Made by a program: the position numbers and the translations under genes. Positions 43,761 to 55,330 of a DNA stretch of 64,000 nt are shown here, piece by piece; positions within the stretch are counted from its first letter, which is position 1, and each line of letters opens with the position of its first letter. The notes beneath the pieces are model-generated. The model was not told the DNA's origin. It saw only the letters and a program-made list of their open reading frames with translations, and searched no databases. The DNA lies in assembly GCA_013398275.1 (NCBI GenBank), contig VZSE01012463.1, forward strand, positions 1-64,000. The letters are read 5' to 3'. This DNA comes from Promerops cafer. Its lineage: Eukaryota > Chordata > Aves > Passeriformes > Nectariniidae.

Positions 43761-46133
43761 AGCTGCTCCTCAGACATGAAGAAACACTATTAAAAAAAGC
43801 AGGAGTCACTGTGGAAGTCTTTTTGTATTGACAATGAGTGAAATGACAGAGCGAAGGTTTCCAGGAAGAGGCAATATATTTTATGGGTCTGACTGCTGGA
43901 ACAGGGACAGCAGTCTTCGTGGCTTGTGTGTCTGAGAGCTTGTCCTGCTTGTTTTCCCCCACTTCCAGCAGTTGATCTAATAAAATACACTGTCTGTATA
44001 AATCTCCCAGCCTCAGATCATCAGAACAGCTAATAAAACAGCAGACAGAGTTTCCTAATATTGTTACCTCATTTAATGGCTCGTCATGGCCACCCCACAC
44101 AGAAACCAGACTGCAGTGTCTACGGATGTTTAGGAGGAGTCTTGCACAGAAAACTGAGTTGTGGGTTTACCTGGCTTTGTAAATAAGACTGAAATAACTG
44201 CTTCCATAATAATAAAACAAATTAAAAATCCTCTCCACTCTCTTTTTATTCAGACTTCTCTTGAGTTTGAAGCTATTTGATCTGTAGGAGATAAAACCCC
44301 CCTTCCTCTGCACTGGGAGGAGATGTAGCTGTGCCCAAGCTATAATTTTGCTTTTATACTTGCTAGATCGGTAGTTTGGTTTAATTTGTCTGGTTATTCC
44401 TAAGCTTTTAAGTAGCAGTGTGCAGTTAATTGCTGTCTTGGCCTGGAACCAAAGCAGACAGGACAACTGTGATGGAAGGAGCAGGAGCTGAGGAGTTTTT
44501 TGCAAGGCATTTGGAGATAAGGGGATCCCTTTGATTTCCTCTGCTTCCCCTGGCCACGAGGGCGAGGCAGCAGGGTCAGTGATGGTAAGGGATGAAGGGA
44601 GCTGTGTTAATTACTTGAACTGTAAAGACAATCTCGTATAATTATCTGTGAGAGAAACCCCAACAGATAATTACAAACTGCCATAACTTCCACTCTGAAT
44701 TGTTCTGTGACCTGAAAGCTCCAAGCCTGCAAGATTTAAACCCTTTGAGTGGCCTGACTGCACAGTGACCACGCTGTTGGCTGAAACAAGGAGAACAGAA
44801 GAGACTCTGGCTTCGAGTGTGTCTGTCCTTATCTTACAGCTTTATCTGGCTTTCTAATTGAATTTGAAAGATGCTGATTGTAGGCTGAGGCTAAAGCTCC
44901 AGTCCAGATGGAAAAGGATCAGTGGGACTGAGCTTGTCTTAGAGCTCCTTTTGGCTTTGAAGCACAGGGTGTTCTCCCTCCTGGAGCTGGTCAAGGTGAG
45001 GGCTTCAATCTGTGCTCGTGTGCCCAGGTGTGGTGCCTGGGCCCAGCCCCAGAGCTGTCCCAGCGTGTCCCCCAGCTGCAGAAGCTGCTTGGTTTGGAGT
45101 TCACTGCTGGCTTTCCAGCAGGGCAAGGTCTCGCCCAGCTGCCTCCTCCCTCTCTCCCTGCTTTTGTTGCCAAGCCACTGGGCAGTCAGGTTTTTAGTTT
45201 CAAGCCCAGTTTGGCCTGGAGCGAGGGAAATGCCAAAAATTGGTGGGGTCTTTCTCCTCCCTCATCCGAGAGGCTGGATTTGCTGGGGCTGTAAGAGCTT
45301 CCACTGGGTCTGCCAGAGGAGCTCAACTGAAATCTCTTTAATTTGAGCAGAATCCTTTCTGCTCTCACAGCACTGTTTTGAGCCAATTCTTTCCTCCAGC
45401 AGTGTGTGGTTTTTGCAGTATGAAGACTTGACACAGGATTGTCCTGTGGGCAAAGGCTTGGCCAGAGGCTGGAAGGAAAAGTGTTCAAAAAGGGCTTTTG
45501 TTTGACTTTGGATGTACCTTTAGGTTTTCCTTGTCACTTAACCTCCTGTCTGTGACATGGGAAATGACTCTACTTGCCTTAGTGGGCTTCTGTAAGAATA
45601 CATACTTAGAAAGTCATGAGAAATGCAAATTGTGGGGCCATTCCTTGGCCAGAACACAGATGAGCCCTGGAGCAGCCAGCAGAGATGGAAGTGTTTCCTT
45701 CCATGTACCCTGATCTCAATTTGCAGACTGACTACCCAGTCAGGTATGGGCTGGTTATCCTTTGTTTACTAATCTGTCACGTTGAGTTGCACACTATGAA
45801 ATCAGTTTAAGATGTGATGGAATGGGATGCACTAAACTTCAGGTCTGTTAACATAACATGGCAGCATGTTTGAATGCATTAGTTTCACTTCATGTAACCA
45901 CAGCTGAGTCTGACACTGGTGGAGCTGGTGGAGGCTGGGACAGGGCAATAACAGATCCCACTGTCAGTGGGTTTTGCTTAAATGAACCTTGGCATCATCC
46001 GTAATTGTTTCAAAAATAAATCTAAATTTATCTTTTAGAGTGCTGGAGGTGAAAAATTGGAAAGTCCAAATTGAGAATCATTTTTTCCCCCATTTTCTCT
46101 CTTGAAGCAACAAAACCTGCTGGTTTAATTTAG
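43761..46133. other. Unassigned non-coding DNA
   Basis: No gene was recognised. 44160-44440 and 44600-44700 are AT-rich. A 162-codon frame at 44858-45346 includes a leucine-rich start but no domain I recognise. Nothing repeated was seen. Confidence 0.4.
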
Positions 46134-46304
46134 ATTGCCAGAGCAGCTGGGGCTGCCCCTGGGTCCCTGGCAGTGCCCAAGGCCAGGCTGGACACTGGGG
46201 CTGGAGCAGCCTGGGACAGTGGGAGGTGTCCCTGCCATGGCAGGGTGGCACTGGATGAGCTTCAGCATGCCTTCCAACCCCAAACATTCTACAATTCCAT
46301 AATG
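46134..46304 (+). mobile_element. CR1 LINE fragment, 3' end
   Basis: Plus-oriented CR1 of the main subfamily, truncated at 'gccagagcagctggggctgc' and running through 'ctggagcagcctgggacagt' to a diverged terminus 'caaacattctacaattccat'. Confidence 0.93.
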
Positions 46305-49300
46305 TAAGACACTTTTCTATCACTACTGTTAAAGCTCTGGGGCAGGAAGTAGTTGGGGATGATTTTGGTGCTTCCTGTAGTGATTTGTCTCTTTTTTCTG
46401 TTGTCTGTGCTTTGTTTGATGCTCTGAATGTGTTTCAAATGGATATCTCTGCTACAAGGAGAATAAACATGGCCCTAAATAAACCTCTATCAGTGTTTAG
46501 ACAGGTGTGCAGCAGTGTTGTACATCAGTCTGGATAAGTGCACCTGGGATATTGGGGAGTCTGCAGAAAAGCCACTCCTGGGAAGGGAGGATGAGGGGAA
46601 GGGCTGGGGCTGTGCTCTGCAGAGCTCGGTGGCTGGGGCTGGCCCTGCAGACGGCTCTGTGACAGGCTGTGACACGCTCTGGCTGCAGGAGGGGCAGGGC
46701 AGGGCTGCTGGAGCAGCTCGGGGCTGTTCCTGCTCCCAGACACCCCCACGGGAGGACACGGCTCTGGAGCCCCCCGGCCCTGCAGGGCAGGCTGGTGACA
46801 CAAACAGCTCTGCCTTTCAGCTTCTATTTGTTTCCTTCCCTTTTGCCCAGCTGAGATGTTATTAACTCTGTCAGCTCTCTGGAGATTAATTGGAACCGTA
46901 AACACTGAAATTACCTTTGAGTTAAAAAAGTCATGTTATTTAGACCTTGAGGAGGACAGGGGAGCTGTTTGAACATTGCTTAGCTTGGCCACAAAAACCT
47001 TTGGATCTTTGCGGGTGGAATGAAGTGAGTGAATGGAAAATGTTTGTCTTTTTTCTTCTGGTTGTGTCACTGAGATGTTGGATTTGGGTTTTTTTAAGCT
47101 CTAGGATTCCATGATCTTGCAGCAGTGAAGATCCCAGAGTCAGTCTGGAATTGTGCTGGGCGTATGAAATGCTGAGTGGCTGTAAGGCCCTCTGCAGTAA
47201 TCTGATGAGAATTTCCTGCCCTGGAGGTTTTTACAGGGCTGAGATCGTCCATGCCCAATCTCTGTGCCTGCACTCGTGTGCCAGCAGCAGCTCAGGGTTA
47301 CAGCCCTCACCAAGCACCCAGCAGACTTCACTGATGGAATGCTGGCCTTGGTCCTGTCCTTTCCGATGGATTTGGAATGAGTTGCTCTAAAACAAGCACC
47401 TGCTTAGTTTTTCGGAGGTTTTTCTACCCCTGAGTTTCTTGGTGCATTTAACTCACTTCAGCTTGTCTTTGCAAATGTGGTATTTTTCTTCTAAAGGGCT
47501 TGGCATGTTTATGGATCTGTAGAAAGATTTAAGTATGTCAGAGTAGGAGTAATCAAATGGAAATACAAATGGAAGCTGAGGCTGGAGGCAAACTGTGAGA
47601 ACTTGGACCTGTTGCAGACTTTCGGTGGCTAATTATTGAACTGTTTATTTCATTAGAACAAACCCAGTGGTTTTTGAATAATTAAGAGTTTGCTTTGTTG
47701 GTGGCACGCGTTGTCTCTCATTGATCCATTTACTTTAAGTTGCCTACGTGCATCGGGGGTGTCAGGCCTGTACTGAGACAGGGCTTTGTCCCTTTGTCCT
47801 GCCGGGGTTGCTCGTGCCCGCTGGCACATGTCCCCGGGGCTGTTACGTCCCAGCCCCCTGCGGTCACCGGAGGGCTCCTCCAGCGGGAGCCGTGGGCCGG
47901 GGGCGCTCTGTGGGAGCGGAGCCAGGCTGCGGGGGTGCTCCCCCTGGAGATGCCCAACGCCTCTGACTCCTCAGGTCCCAGTGGGGTGCTCCCCTGTCCG
48001 GCCTGAGCCCCGGCTCTGTCCAGGCTCTGCCTCCCTGCACAGAAGTGGTTACTGCTCCAGGAGTGAGGAGTATCTCCTGAGCACAGGCTGGGGATCCTGA
48101 CTGGCAGCAGAAAGAGGGAGAAGGGTCGGGAGCCTTGGGTGTGTGTGCAGCCTCCATTCCCCAGGATCCTGCTCTGCTGATGGGCAGTGAAACCCTTTCC
48201 CTCACAGAGCCTGCCCAGGCTTTAACACCCCTGAGAACTGAACAAACCTGTACTTTATGCCTCAGTATAAAACAATGGCATATAAAACCAGGGGGAATAT
48301 TTAATAAGAATGTGAAAGTGTACAGTAATAGAGGATTTATGCATTTTTATTGGGTTTCCTGGTGCTACAGTAGTAGTCATCGTTTCCTTCAACGCATTTC
48401 CTTGTAGCGGGGAGAAATTGTAATGCTGAATCCTGGTTTAAGGTGGATTCCTCACAGCAAGCTGGGAATTCCCAGCCCTTGCCATGGGAAGATGTACCCC
48501 TCTGCAGACATCCCCAAACCTTCACTCCCTCTCCTGCAGGATGGGTCCTGTCCTTGCCCAGGGGTTCCACTGTGAGCGCTGCATCCTCACACTGAGCTCA
48601 CATTTTCCTGGAATGGGAAGGGCAGGAGGAATCTGGTTTAGTCAGATCAGAATGAAGCTGCTGGGAGGAGGGGATTCTGTAAAGTCAAGCACACGTAGAT
48701 ATGTGTGTGATAAACTGGGAAGTGACTTTGTCTCTGGTTTTCACGGCAATTGAAAACTGTGACGTGAGGAGGAGGAGATGTGGAAGCTGCACCCGAACAC
48801 TGTGGAACAGATATTTGTTTTGTAGTTGAAAGGAACAGTTTGAAAATCCCTGTCTTTCAACACAAATTGCTTGGGAGAAGTGAGGGAAGCACAAAGCTAA
48901 ACAATTATAAATGGTAACCTTTAAAAATAGAGACATATTTCCTAACAAACAGCTTCTCTTCATTATCAGACACTCGTTAACTGAAATATTTATTTGGGGT
49001 TATGGGATGTTTAAAAATGCAGCAGCTGCGCCATTTGCTTTTTCCCGTTGTGCAGCTGTGATTTATTCCGCGTTAATGCCTGGTGCCTGCTCAGCAGGAG
49101 GAGCAGGCAGGGAGGAGCTGCTCCCCGGGCTCTGGGAGAGCAGGAGGGGTGTGAGCTGTGCTGGGAGCGTGGCCGGAGCGTGTGCACAGACCCTGCGGGC
49201 CCCTGCCCCTCTGCAGGGCCTTTGGGGGTAGCTGTGGACAACACCCAGGAGGAGCTCACCTCTGGGATCAGCTCGTTCCAGCTCCCTCCCAGCCCTGCTC

Positions 49301-49755
49301 CCCCCGTGTGCCGAGGCCAGTTCATCCCCAGTACTCAGTGGTTGCCAGAAAACTGGGATTTCTGCCACAGAAACCACCAGACTGGTTTGGTGGCAGAGCC
49401 GTGCCCTGGGGCCATGGCAGAGCTGGTGCTGCTCACAGGGGCAGCCACGGGGCCACAGAGCGCCCGAGCTGCTCCAGGAGGAGCACAGCAGGGCACAGCA
49501 GCTCAGGGGAGTGTGTCACCTGTGCCATGGCCTGATGGAAATCGGGGCTTTCCAGCAGAAGCACTCCCGGAGGCTGGGCTGTCACCAGGGAGTCCTGTGC
49601 TCCAGGAGCCGCCGTCCTGCCCTGCCCCTGTTCTGGAGCTCGGGTTGTGCCTGGCAGCCCTGTTGTCTCTGCTGGAAGAGCTTCTGTGACCCTCTGGAGA
49701 GCAGCTGCTGTTCCTGCAGAGAGGAGGTTCATCAGAACTTATTCAGGGGACATTT
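46305..49755. other. Unassigned non-coding DNA
   Basis: No gene was recognised in 3.4 kb. 46520-46800, 47780-48100 and 49060-49700 are GC-rich with open frames up to 213 codons (49048-49689), none with a known domain. 48880-49010 and 47630-47700 are AT-rich. Confidence 0.4.
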
Positions 49756-49932
49756 TCATGGAAACACAGGATGGCTTGGGTTGGAAGGGACTTCACAGCT
49801 CCTCTTGTTCCAACCCCCCATCAGGGACAGGGACACCTCCCACTGTCCCAGGCTGCCCCAAGCCCTGTCCAGCCTGGCCTGGGACACTGCCAGGGATGGG
49901 GCAGCCACAGCTGCCCTGGGGAACCTCTGTTC
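49756..49932 (-). mobile_element. CR1 LINE fragment, 3' end
   Basis: Minus-oriented CR1: 'cttgggttggaagggacttc', 'tcccactgtcccaggctgcc', 'cctgtccagcctggcctggg' and 'gggatggggcagcc' occur in the expected order. Confidence 0.93.
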
Positions 49933-52479
49933 GAGGAGTTTTGCAGTAGGTGGCTGGATAAATCAGAGACTGCTGGCAAGGGTTTGATTATCAGTCTCCA
50001 GTTCAACGTGCACTGATGGTGCACACTGTACAGTTACTGCTGTGTACAGAATTAAGTGTCATGCTGGAGAGCATAGCAGGGGATAACTTGCTTTGGGCCT
50101 GTTATCTGCAATATTAAATAGCATTCAGCAAGGATTTTATGAAGTTCTGTTTTGTTTCTGTTAAGACAGAAGAGGTAATCTGGAGCAAGGGGAAAATGAA
50201 GGGTTTAAAGAAAAACAAACAGCCCATACAAAGGCCCCAAGGTGGCTGCTCAGTTTGTGTTGACCAAGCTTCAGAGAATCGACCACCAGGAATTCATAAA
50301 CTGTCAGATGTTTGCAGGGGCTTTAGCACCAGAAGCTCTGTGTTTACAGGAGACACAGTTACTGCCACGAGCAGGTTTCTGCACTTGGCTGTTACTTCAT
50401 GGAGACACAGAAATAAAACGTAACAGAAGTTTAGGTGGTGTTGGAAGAGCTGCAGAAGTGAAAGATGGACCTCTGTGAGGAACATGAGGAAGAGGAGTAG
50501 GAGTGCTGTCGTGACCTTGCTGTTGGCCATGGAGAGATGTCTGGGCATAAAGTAAAATGCCTGGTGTGTGCACAGGGCAGGGGGGACCCCTGTGGCCACT
50601 GGGGCAGAGCTGCTCTGCTGATGGGCACAGTGTGAGCCTTGCAGGGCCTGTTCACTGCCCCGGCGTGCCTGACTCTCATCCCTCCCTGGGGCAGAGGAGA
50701 AATCCCCTCATTTGACCCAAATTCGGGCATTTCCCACACCAGCGCTGCTGCTGTACCTGGCCAGACAGGAGCTGGGCTCTCTGTTTGCTTTCCTGGGGAA
50801 TTCAGTGTCCTGGGGAGAGGCTGGGGAGGAGGAAGGCGCCTGCACAGGTGCCTCAGTCTGGCTTGTGAGGAACTTGAGATGTCAGGGCTCCTGACAAGCT
50901 ATACATCCCCAGCTCCCACGTAAGCTGAGCATGAATATTAACCTGTCAAAAACCACCTAAGAAAGAAATTGACCTCATTTGCAGATAGCTAAAAGGAAAT
51001 TTCTTCTCAGACTCACAATGTTATGAACATTTTTTGTTCATAGAAGCCATCAAGTGTGACACAAACTTTATAGATATAGGAAAAAATCACTTCTTGTCAT
51101 TTTCCTCACGTAATTCTTCCATTTTCAGTGCATCAAAATGTGAGTGGGACAGACAAACCCTGCCTGCCTCCCTTCATGGTTGGATTTGGGGTGTTTTGTA
51201 GGCAGAGGGGTCCAAATCAGAGTTGCTCTGGTTGGCATTGCCCAGGTGGGCCCTCGGTACCCCACAATTACAGCTCCAGATGCCACTGCCCCCAGGCTGC
51301 CTCCCCCAGCCTGCTGATGTTTGCACCCCACGTGTCAGCCTAGGAGCAGGCTGGCACAGCAGAGCCTCTGCTGCTGTGACACAGAGTGCCCTGGCAGTGC
51401 TGGAAGGGTGGGGATGCCCCGGGTGTCCCTGTGTGCTCACAGGTGACACCCCTGCCTTGGGGCACAGCATCCTCTGCTGCTGCAGTGCCAGGGCCTCCGT
51501 GAGGTCAGCAGGCAAGGCTGGCTGGCTCACCGGGGTCAGCCTGTTCTCCCATCTGGAGAGATTCTGCCCCCAGCCCAGGAGTTTTGGGATCTCGGGATGC
51601 TGCTGCTTCCAGTGTGCCATGAATGAGCCCCAGCAGGTTGGTGCCTGTGGGATCTGTTGCTAAGGTGACACAAACAGGCTTTTGCTTCAGCTGCTGGAGA
51701 GGACAGTTTAGCAGGAGGTGTTCAAATGAAGCTGAATTCAAACCTTTTTGCATTCTTTCACCCTGAAGTAAAAACAATTCTGTTGCATGGAGATTTGGTT
51801 TTGGACCCCCTGAGCTGGGGTCGTTTCTAGTCCGAACAAAAGCGTCATTTTACATATCTGCAAAAACGTCTCTGTGCTTGAGAGAGCAAAACAAGTCTTG
51901 CACAGTGTATTCCCCTTGTAATCTGTGTTTTTGTGCTTGATGTGTTGCTGCACATGAAAGCGCTGAGGTGGAAGGTTTCTAATGGCTGAGTTTATCATAG
52001 ATCAGAAGAGCAAAGCTTTGATGATCCCTCTGTGCCGTGTTACTGCTCAGCTCTGCCCTGTTTGCCCATTTGAGCTGGAAATGAGTCTTCTTTCAGCACT
52101 CGAACGAATAAATAACTACAAAGGTTTGCCAGCAGATCTGCTTTGTTTGGGCTGTTGCACTTGACTCTCGCTCAGAAGTCGCCTCCCCTGTTTAGTTCTG
52201 CCCCTGTTAATGCCAGCAGACCTGCAGGAGAAGGGAACATCTCCCACTGAAGGGGCAGCAGATGCACTCAGGCTCAGGTCTGAGGCACTGGGAGCCTTTC
52301 TCCAGCTGTCTCAGCAGTGCTGCTGTCACCTGTCCTTGCAAGCCTTGCGTTCCTTTTGGTTGTTCCTGAGGCTGCAGCCTGGTGATTGCATTTTATATCC
52401 ACGGCTGGGAAGGGACCCAGGCCTTTTTGGGGGCTGCAAGGCTCCGGCCAGGCTCTGCCCTTTCTGCAGGGCACGTACA
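49933..52479. other. Unassigned non-coding DNA
   Basis: No gene was recognised. 50930-51130 is AT-rich, and 51230-51660 and 52190-52480 are GC-rich. Frames are short or unconvincing. Confidence 0.4.
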
Positions 52480-52950
52480 GTGAGCCCCTGGGTGGGAGCT
52501 GGGTGTTGTGTACGAGCCCCTGGGTGGGTGCCAGGTGCGAGCCCCTGGGTGGGTGCTGGGTGTGAGCCCCCGGGTGGGTACTGGGTGCCGTGTACGAGCC
52601 CCCGGGTGGGTACTGGGTGCCGTGTGAGCCCCCGGGTGGGTGCCGGGTGCTGTGTGAGCCCCCGGGTGGGTGCTGGGTGCCGTGTACGAGCCCCCGGGTG
52701 GGTGCTGGGTGCTGTGTAAGCCCCCAGGTGGGTGCTGCAGTGAGCCATGGGTGGGAGCTGGGTGCTGTGTGAGCCCCCGGGTGCCACAGTGAGCCCCGGG
52801 TGGGAGCTGGGTGCTGTGTGAGCCCCTGGGTGCCGCAGTGAGCCCCGGGTGGGTGCTGGGTGCCGTGTATGAGCCCCCGGGTGGGTGCCGGGTGCTGTGT
52901 GAGCCCCCGGGTGGGTGCCAGGTGCCGCAGTGAGCCCCGGGTGCTGCTGG
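52480..52950. repeat. GAGCCCCCGGGTGGGTGCTGG minisatellite
   Basis: About 470 bp hold some 18 units of roughly 22-31 bp around GAGCCCCYGGGTGGG, separated by variable TGCTGGGTGCYGTGTAC or GTGCCGCAGT linkers. It is open on the minus strand as a 372-codon frame (52274-53392) and on the plus strand as well, but both are repeat products. Confidence 0.93.
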
Positions 52951-53034
52951 CCGCAGGCTCCAGGCCCAGGACCCCGTCCTGTGCCAGTCCCCTGTGCTGC
53001 CGCCCTGCCCCTGCCCCTGCCCCTGCAGAGGCTC

Positions 53035-53420
53035 CTGCCCTGCTGGAAATGGCTGCGGCCGCAGCGCCGCTGCCTCCGAAAGCCCGAGGGTGTGAAATGT
53101 TGCTGCTGATGCTGTTGCATCTCCGGCTGCCCGGCGCTCCGCTCAGTCTGCTGGGCTCGGGGGCCCTGCTGCTCTTGGGCTCCCCAAGCCCCGCCAGGCC
53201 GGGGCCGTTCCCGGAGCCCGGGCCGAGCAAGGCCCCTCCTTGCGGCCAGCGCTCCCCTTCCCTCGGCAGGGCCTGCCGGGGCTGTGCTGCCTCCCCTCCG
53301 GGCTTGGACGTGGCCAGAAGGAACAGTCCTTCCTTACAGACCTTGTCACTGGTAAATGATCTCGGGGGTCTGCCGGAGCACCTCGGGCTCACGCTGCCTC
53401 CACTGTCAGGACACTGAGTT
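53035..53420. promoter_or_regulatory. CpG cluster downstream of the minisatellite
   Basis: This non-repetitive block has raised CpG content and includes a NotI site (GCGGCCGC near 53056). A polypyrimidine tract with CTGCAG (CCCCTGCCCCTGCAG) ends near 53027 and could be a splice acceptor. Confidence 0.3.
53049..53417 (+). other. Small open frame with strong start context, unproven
   Basis: An ATG at 53049 lies in a strong context (A at -3, G at +4) and opens 122 codons. The N-terminus is MAAAAAPLPPKARG, followed by MLLLMLLHLRLPG and another leucine-rich block (SLLGSGALLLLG), so a signal peptide or signal anchor is conceivable. The middle is Pro/Gly-rich with four cysteines. I do not recognise the protein, and leucine and alanine runs are expected in CTG/GCG-rich DNA, so chance is the default reading. 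Confidence 0.12.
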
Positions 53421-54359
53421 TGCCTTATTTATATCTTGGCTGCGTGACCCAGGCAGTCTGTGAGTTTAGAGTCTGTCACACATCACTCCGAGTAAATAAA
53501 TCCCCTCGGAGTTAATCATACATTGGACACAAATCATTTACAAATGCAAACAGAATGTTCCTTTTTTGAAGGTTTGGCAATGGGTAGGTTTAAAACCAGA
53601 GTATTTGAGCTGAGTGTCAGGTTTAATTTTCACTTACTAAGAATATTAGTTAGGATGCTGTTTACTTAAGAAATTTGCCATTAAGAATTTATTCATAGCA
53701 AATGCAAGTACCTCTGAAACCTTTGTTCTCACTTGAAACAAAATGCTTTGTGGGATTATTAAAAGCTGCTCTGTGAACTTTGAAATTCAAACAAGAGTTG
53801 GGTTCAAAAGTGTCCCAATGGATTGAAGAGATGGAAGAGACCATGGGGGGACCCCTGCCTGACCTTGAAGGAGTCACTGCAGTGCTTAACATTTCAACTT
53901 GTGCCTTGGTTTGTGAGGGGATATTTACACTCACTGACCTTGTAGGAGTGGAGCCAGAATTAACTTTTATTCTCTGCAGCAGGACTTCAGAACGCTTTGT
54001 TTGTGTCGGCAGCAGAACGCGAGATCCTTCCTGCAGTTAGTGCTGAGCCTTGGAAGGCGAGGTCTCTGGGGCTGATCTGGTTCTGCTCTGGTTTGCAGGA
54101 TGCCTGATCTTGTCATATCCTGATGTCCATTTGTGTTGGCTTTTATTCTCTTAATCTCCCCCCTTTCTTATTTCTGGAAATTGTAGGAATAAGGGCACAA
54201 TTGTAGGAGGTTGGACAGAGTTTGTGAAAGCAAAGTTGTATTTTTGAAAACCTGGGTGTATTCGTGGTGTTGAATCCATTTCACCTCGCAGGTTTGCACC
54301 TCAGACATCTTTATGGTATTACAGTACAACTAGAAATGAAAGGAGTTCTCCTCCCTCTG
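53421..54359. other. Unassigned non-coding DNA
   Basis: No gene was recognised. 53500-53780 is AT-rich. An 86-codon plus frame at 53780-54040 has no known domain. Confidence 0.4.
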
Positions 54360-54610
54360 CGGTGTTAGTTAAATTCTCCATATGCTGGTAGGTTAAATGG
54401 GTATTGAACTGTTTAACATTAATTAAACAGCCAAGGCTGGGGAGTCGCCAGGAGCACACTGTCCAATTAAAGCAGTTGCCTGTGTGAACAGCTGCCCATA
54501 AATCAGCTTCTCTTGTACACATAACAATTGCTAATTGAATAATTGCTTAAAATTAATCTCTTAATTTTTCCTCGGGAAATGCATCACATTTACTTGGAAG
54601 CATTGAACTT
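54360..54610. promoter_or_regulatory. AT-rich island, candidate enhancer
   Basis: GTTTAACATTAATTAAAC at 54411-54428 has inverted GTTTAA/TTAAAC arms and resembles an HNF1-type site. ATTA/TAAT cores cluster at about 54524-54568. The region has no long open frame. Enhancer function is an inference. Confidence 0.3.
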
Positions 54611-54693
54611 TTGAGCATGTCTTGATTTACCAAAGCTGAGGTGCAATGTGTGTGTTAGCAGGGGCAAAGAGCTCAGGCTGAGGCTCAGCAGGG

Positions 54694-54860
54694 GGACAGG
54701 AGGGTTTGGGGTGCAGGAGGGGACAGGAGGGTTTGGGGTGCAGGGGGGGACAGGAGGGTTTGNGGGGTGCAGGGGGGGACAGGAGGGTTTGGGGTGTGTG
54801 CAGGAGGGGACAGGAGAGTTTGGGGTGCAGGAGGGGACAGGAGGGTCTGTGGGTGTGCAG
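54694..54860. repeat. GGGACAGGAGGGTTTGGGGTGCAG minisatellite
   Basis: Six to seven units of about 24-30 bp around GGGACAGGAGGGTTTGGGG follow one another. The tract is G-rich on the plus strand and has a clear G-quadruplex potential. A single N at 54763 lies between two identical 28 bp blocks (54735-54762 and 54764-54791). Confidence 0.95.
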
Positions 54861-54945
54861 GAGTGTCAGAACCTCTCTGGGATCCCTTTGGAGGGGCAGT
54901 GGTCAGGGCAGGGCTGTGATTCTGGGTTGTGTGGCTCAGAGGCTG

Positions 54946-55204
54946 NNNNNNNNNNNNNNNNNNNNNNNNNNNNNNNNNNNNNNNNNNNNNNNNNNNNNNN
55001 NNNNNNNNNNNNNNNNNNNNNNNNNNNNNNNNNNNNNNNNNNNNNNNNNNNNNNNNNNNNNNNNNNNNNNNNNNNNNNNNNNNNNNNNNNNNNNNNNNNN
55101 NNNNNNNNNNNNNNNNNNNNNNNNNNNNNNNNNNNNNNNNNNNNNNNNNNNNNNNNNNNNNNNNNNNNNNNNNNNNNNNNNNNNNNNNNNNNNNNNNNNN
55201 NNNN
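54946..55204. other. Assembly gap of 259 N
   Basis: The sequence is unknown here. The gap is bordered by G-rich DNA and a minisatellite on the left and a GC-rich repeat on the right, which explains the break. Frames drawn through it have no meaning. Confidence 0.99.
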
Positions 55205-55330
55205 CCCGGGGCCGGTGACAGCCCGGGGCCAGTGACAGCCCTGGGGCCGGTGCCACCCCGGGGCCGGTGCCACCCGGGGCCGGTGCCAGCCCTGGGGCCG
55301 GTGCCAGCCCCGGGGCCGGTGCCAGCCCGG
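55205..55330. repeat. GGGGCCGGTGCCAGCCC minisatellite
   Basis: About seven units of 16-18 bp around GGGGCCGGTGCCAGCCC run from the gap edge to 55330. The first two carry GTGACAGCCC. Confidence 0.93.

Noticed and set aside
49048..49689. 213-codon plus-strand frame
   Set aside because: No recognised domain, GC-rich context, competing frames on both strands and no splice-site support.
52274..53392. 372-codon minus-strand open frame, the longest in the window
   Set aside because: It consists mostly of the 52480-52950 minisatellite read in reverse. The repeats and GC content explain its length.
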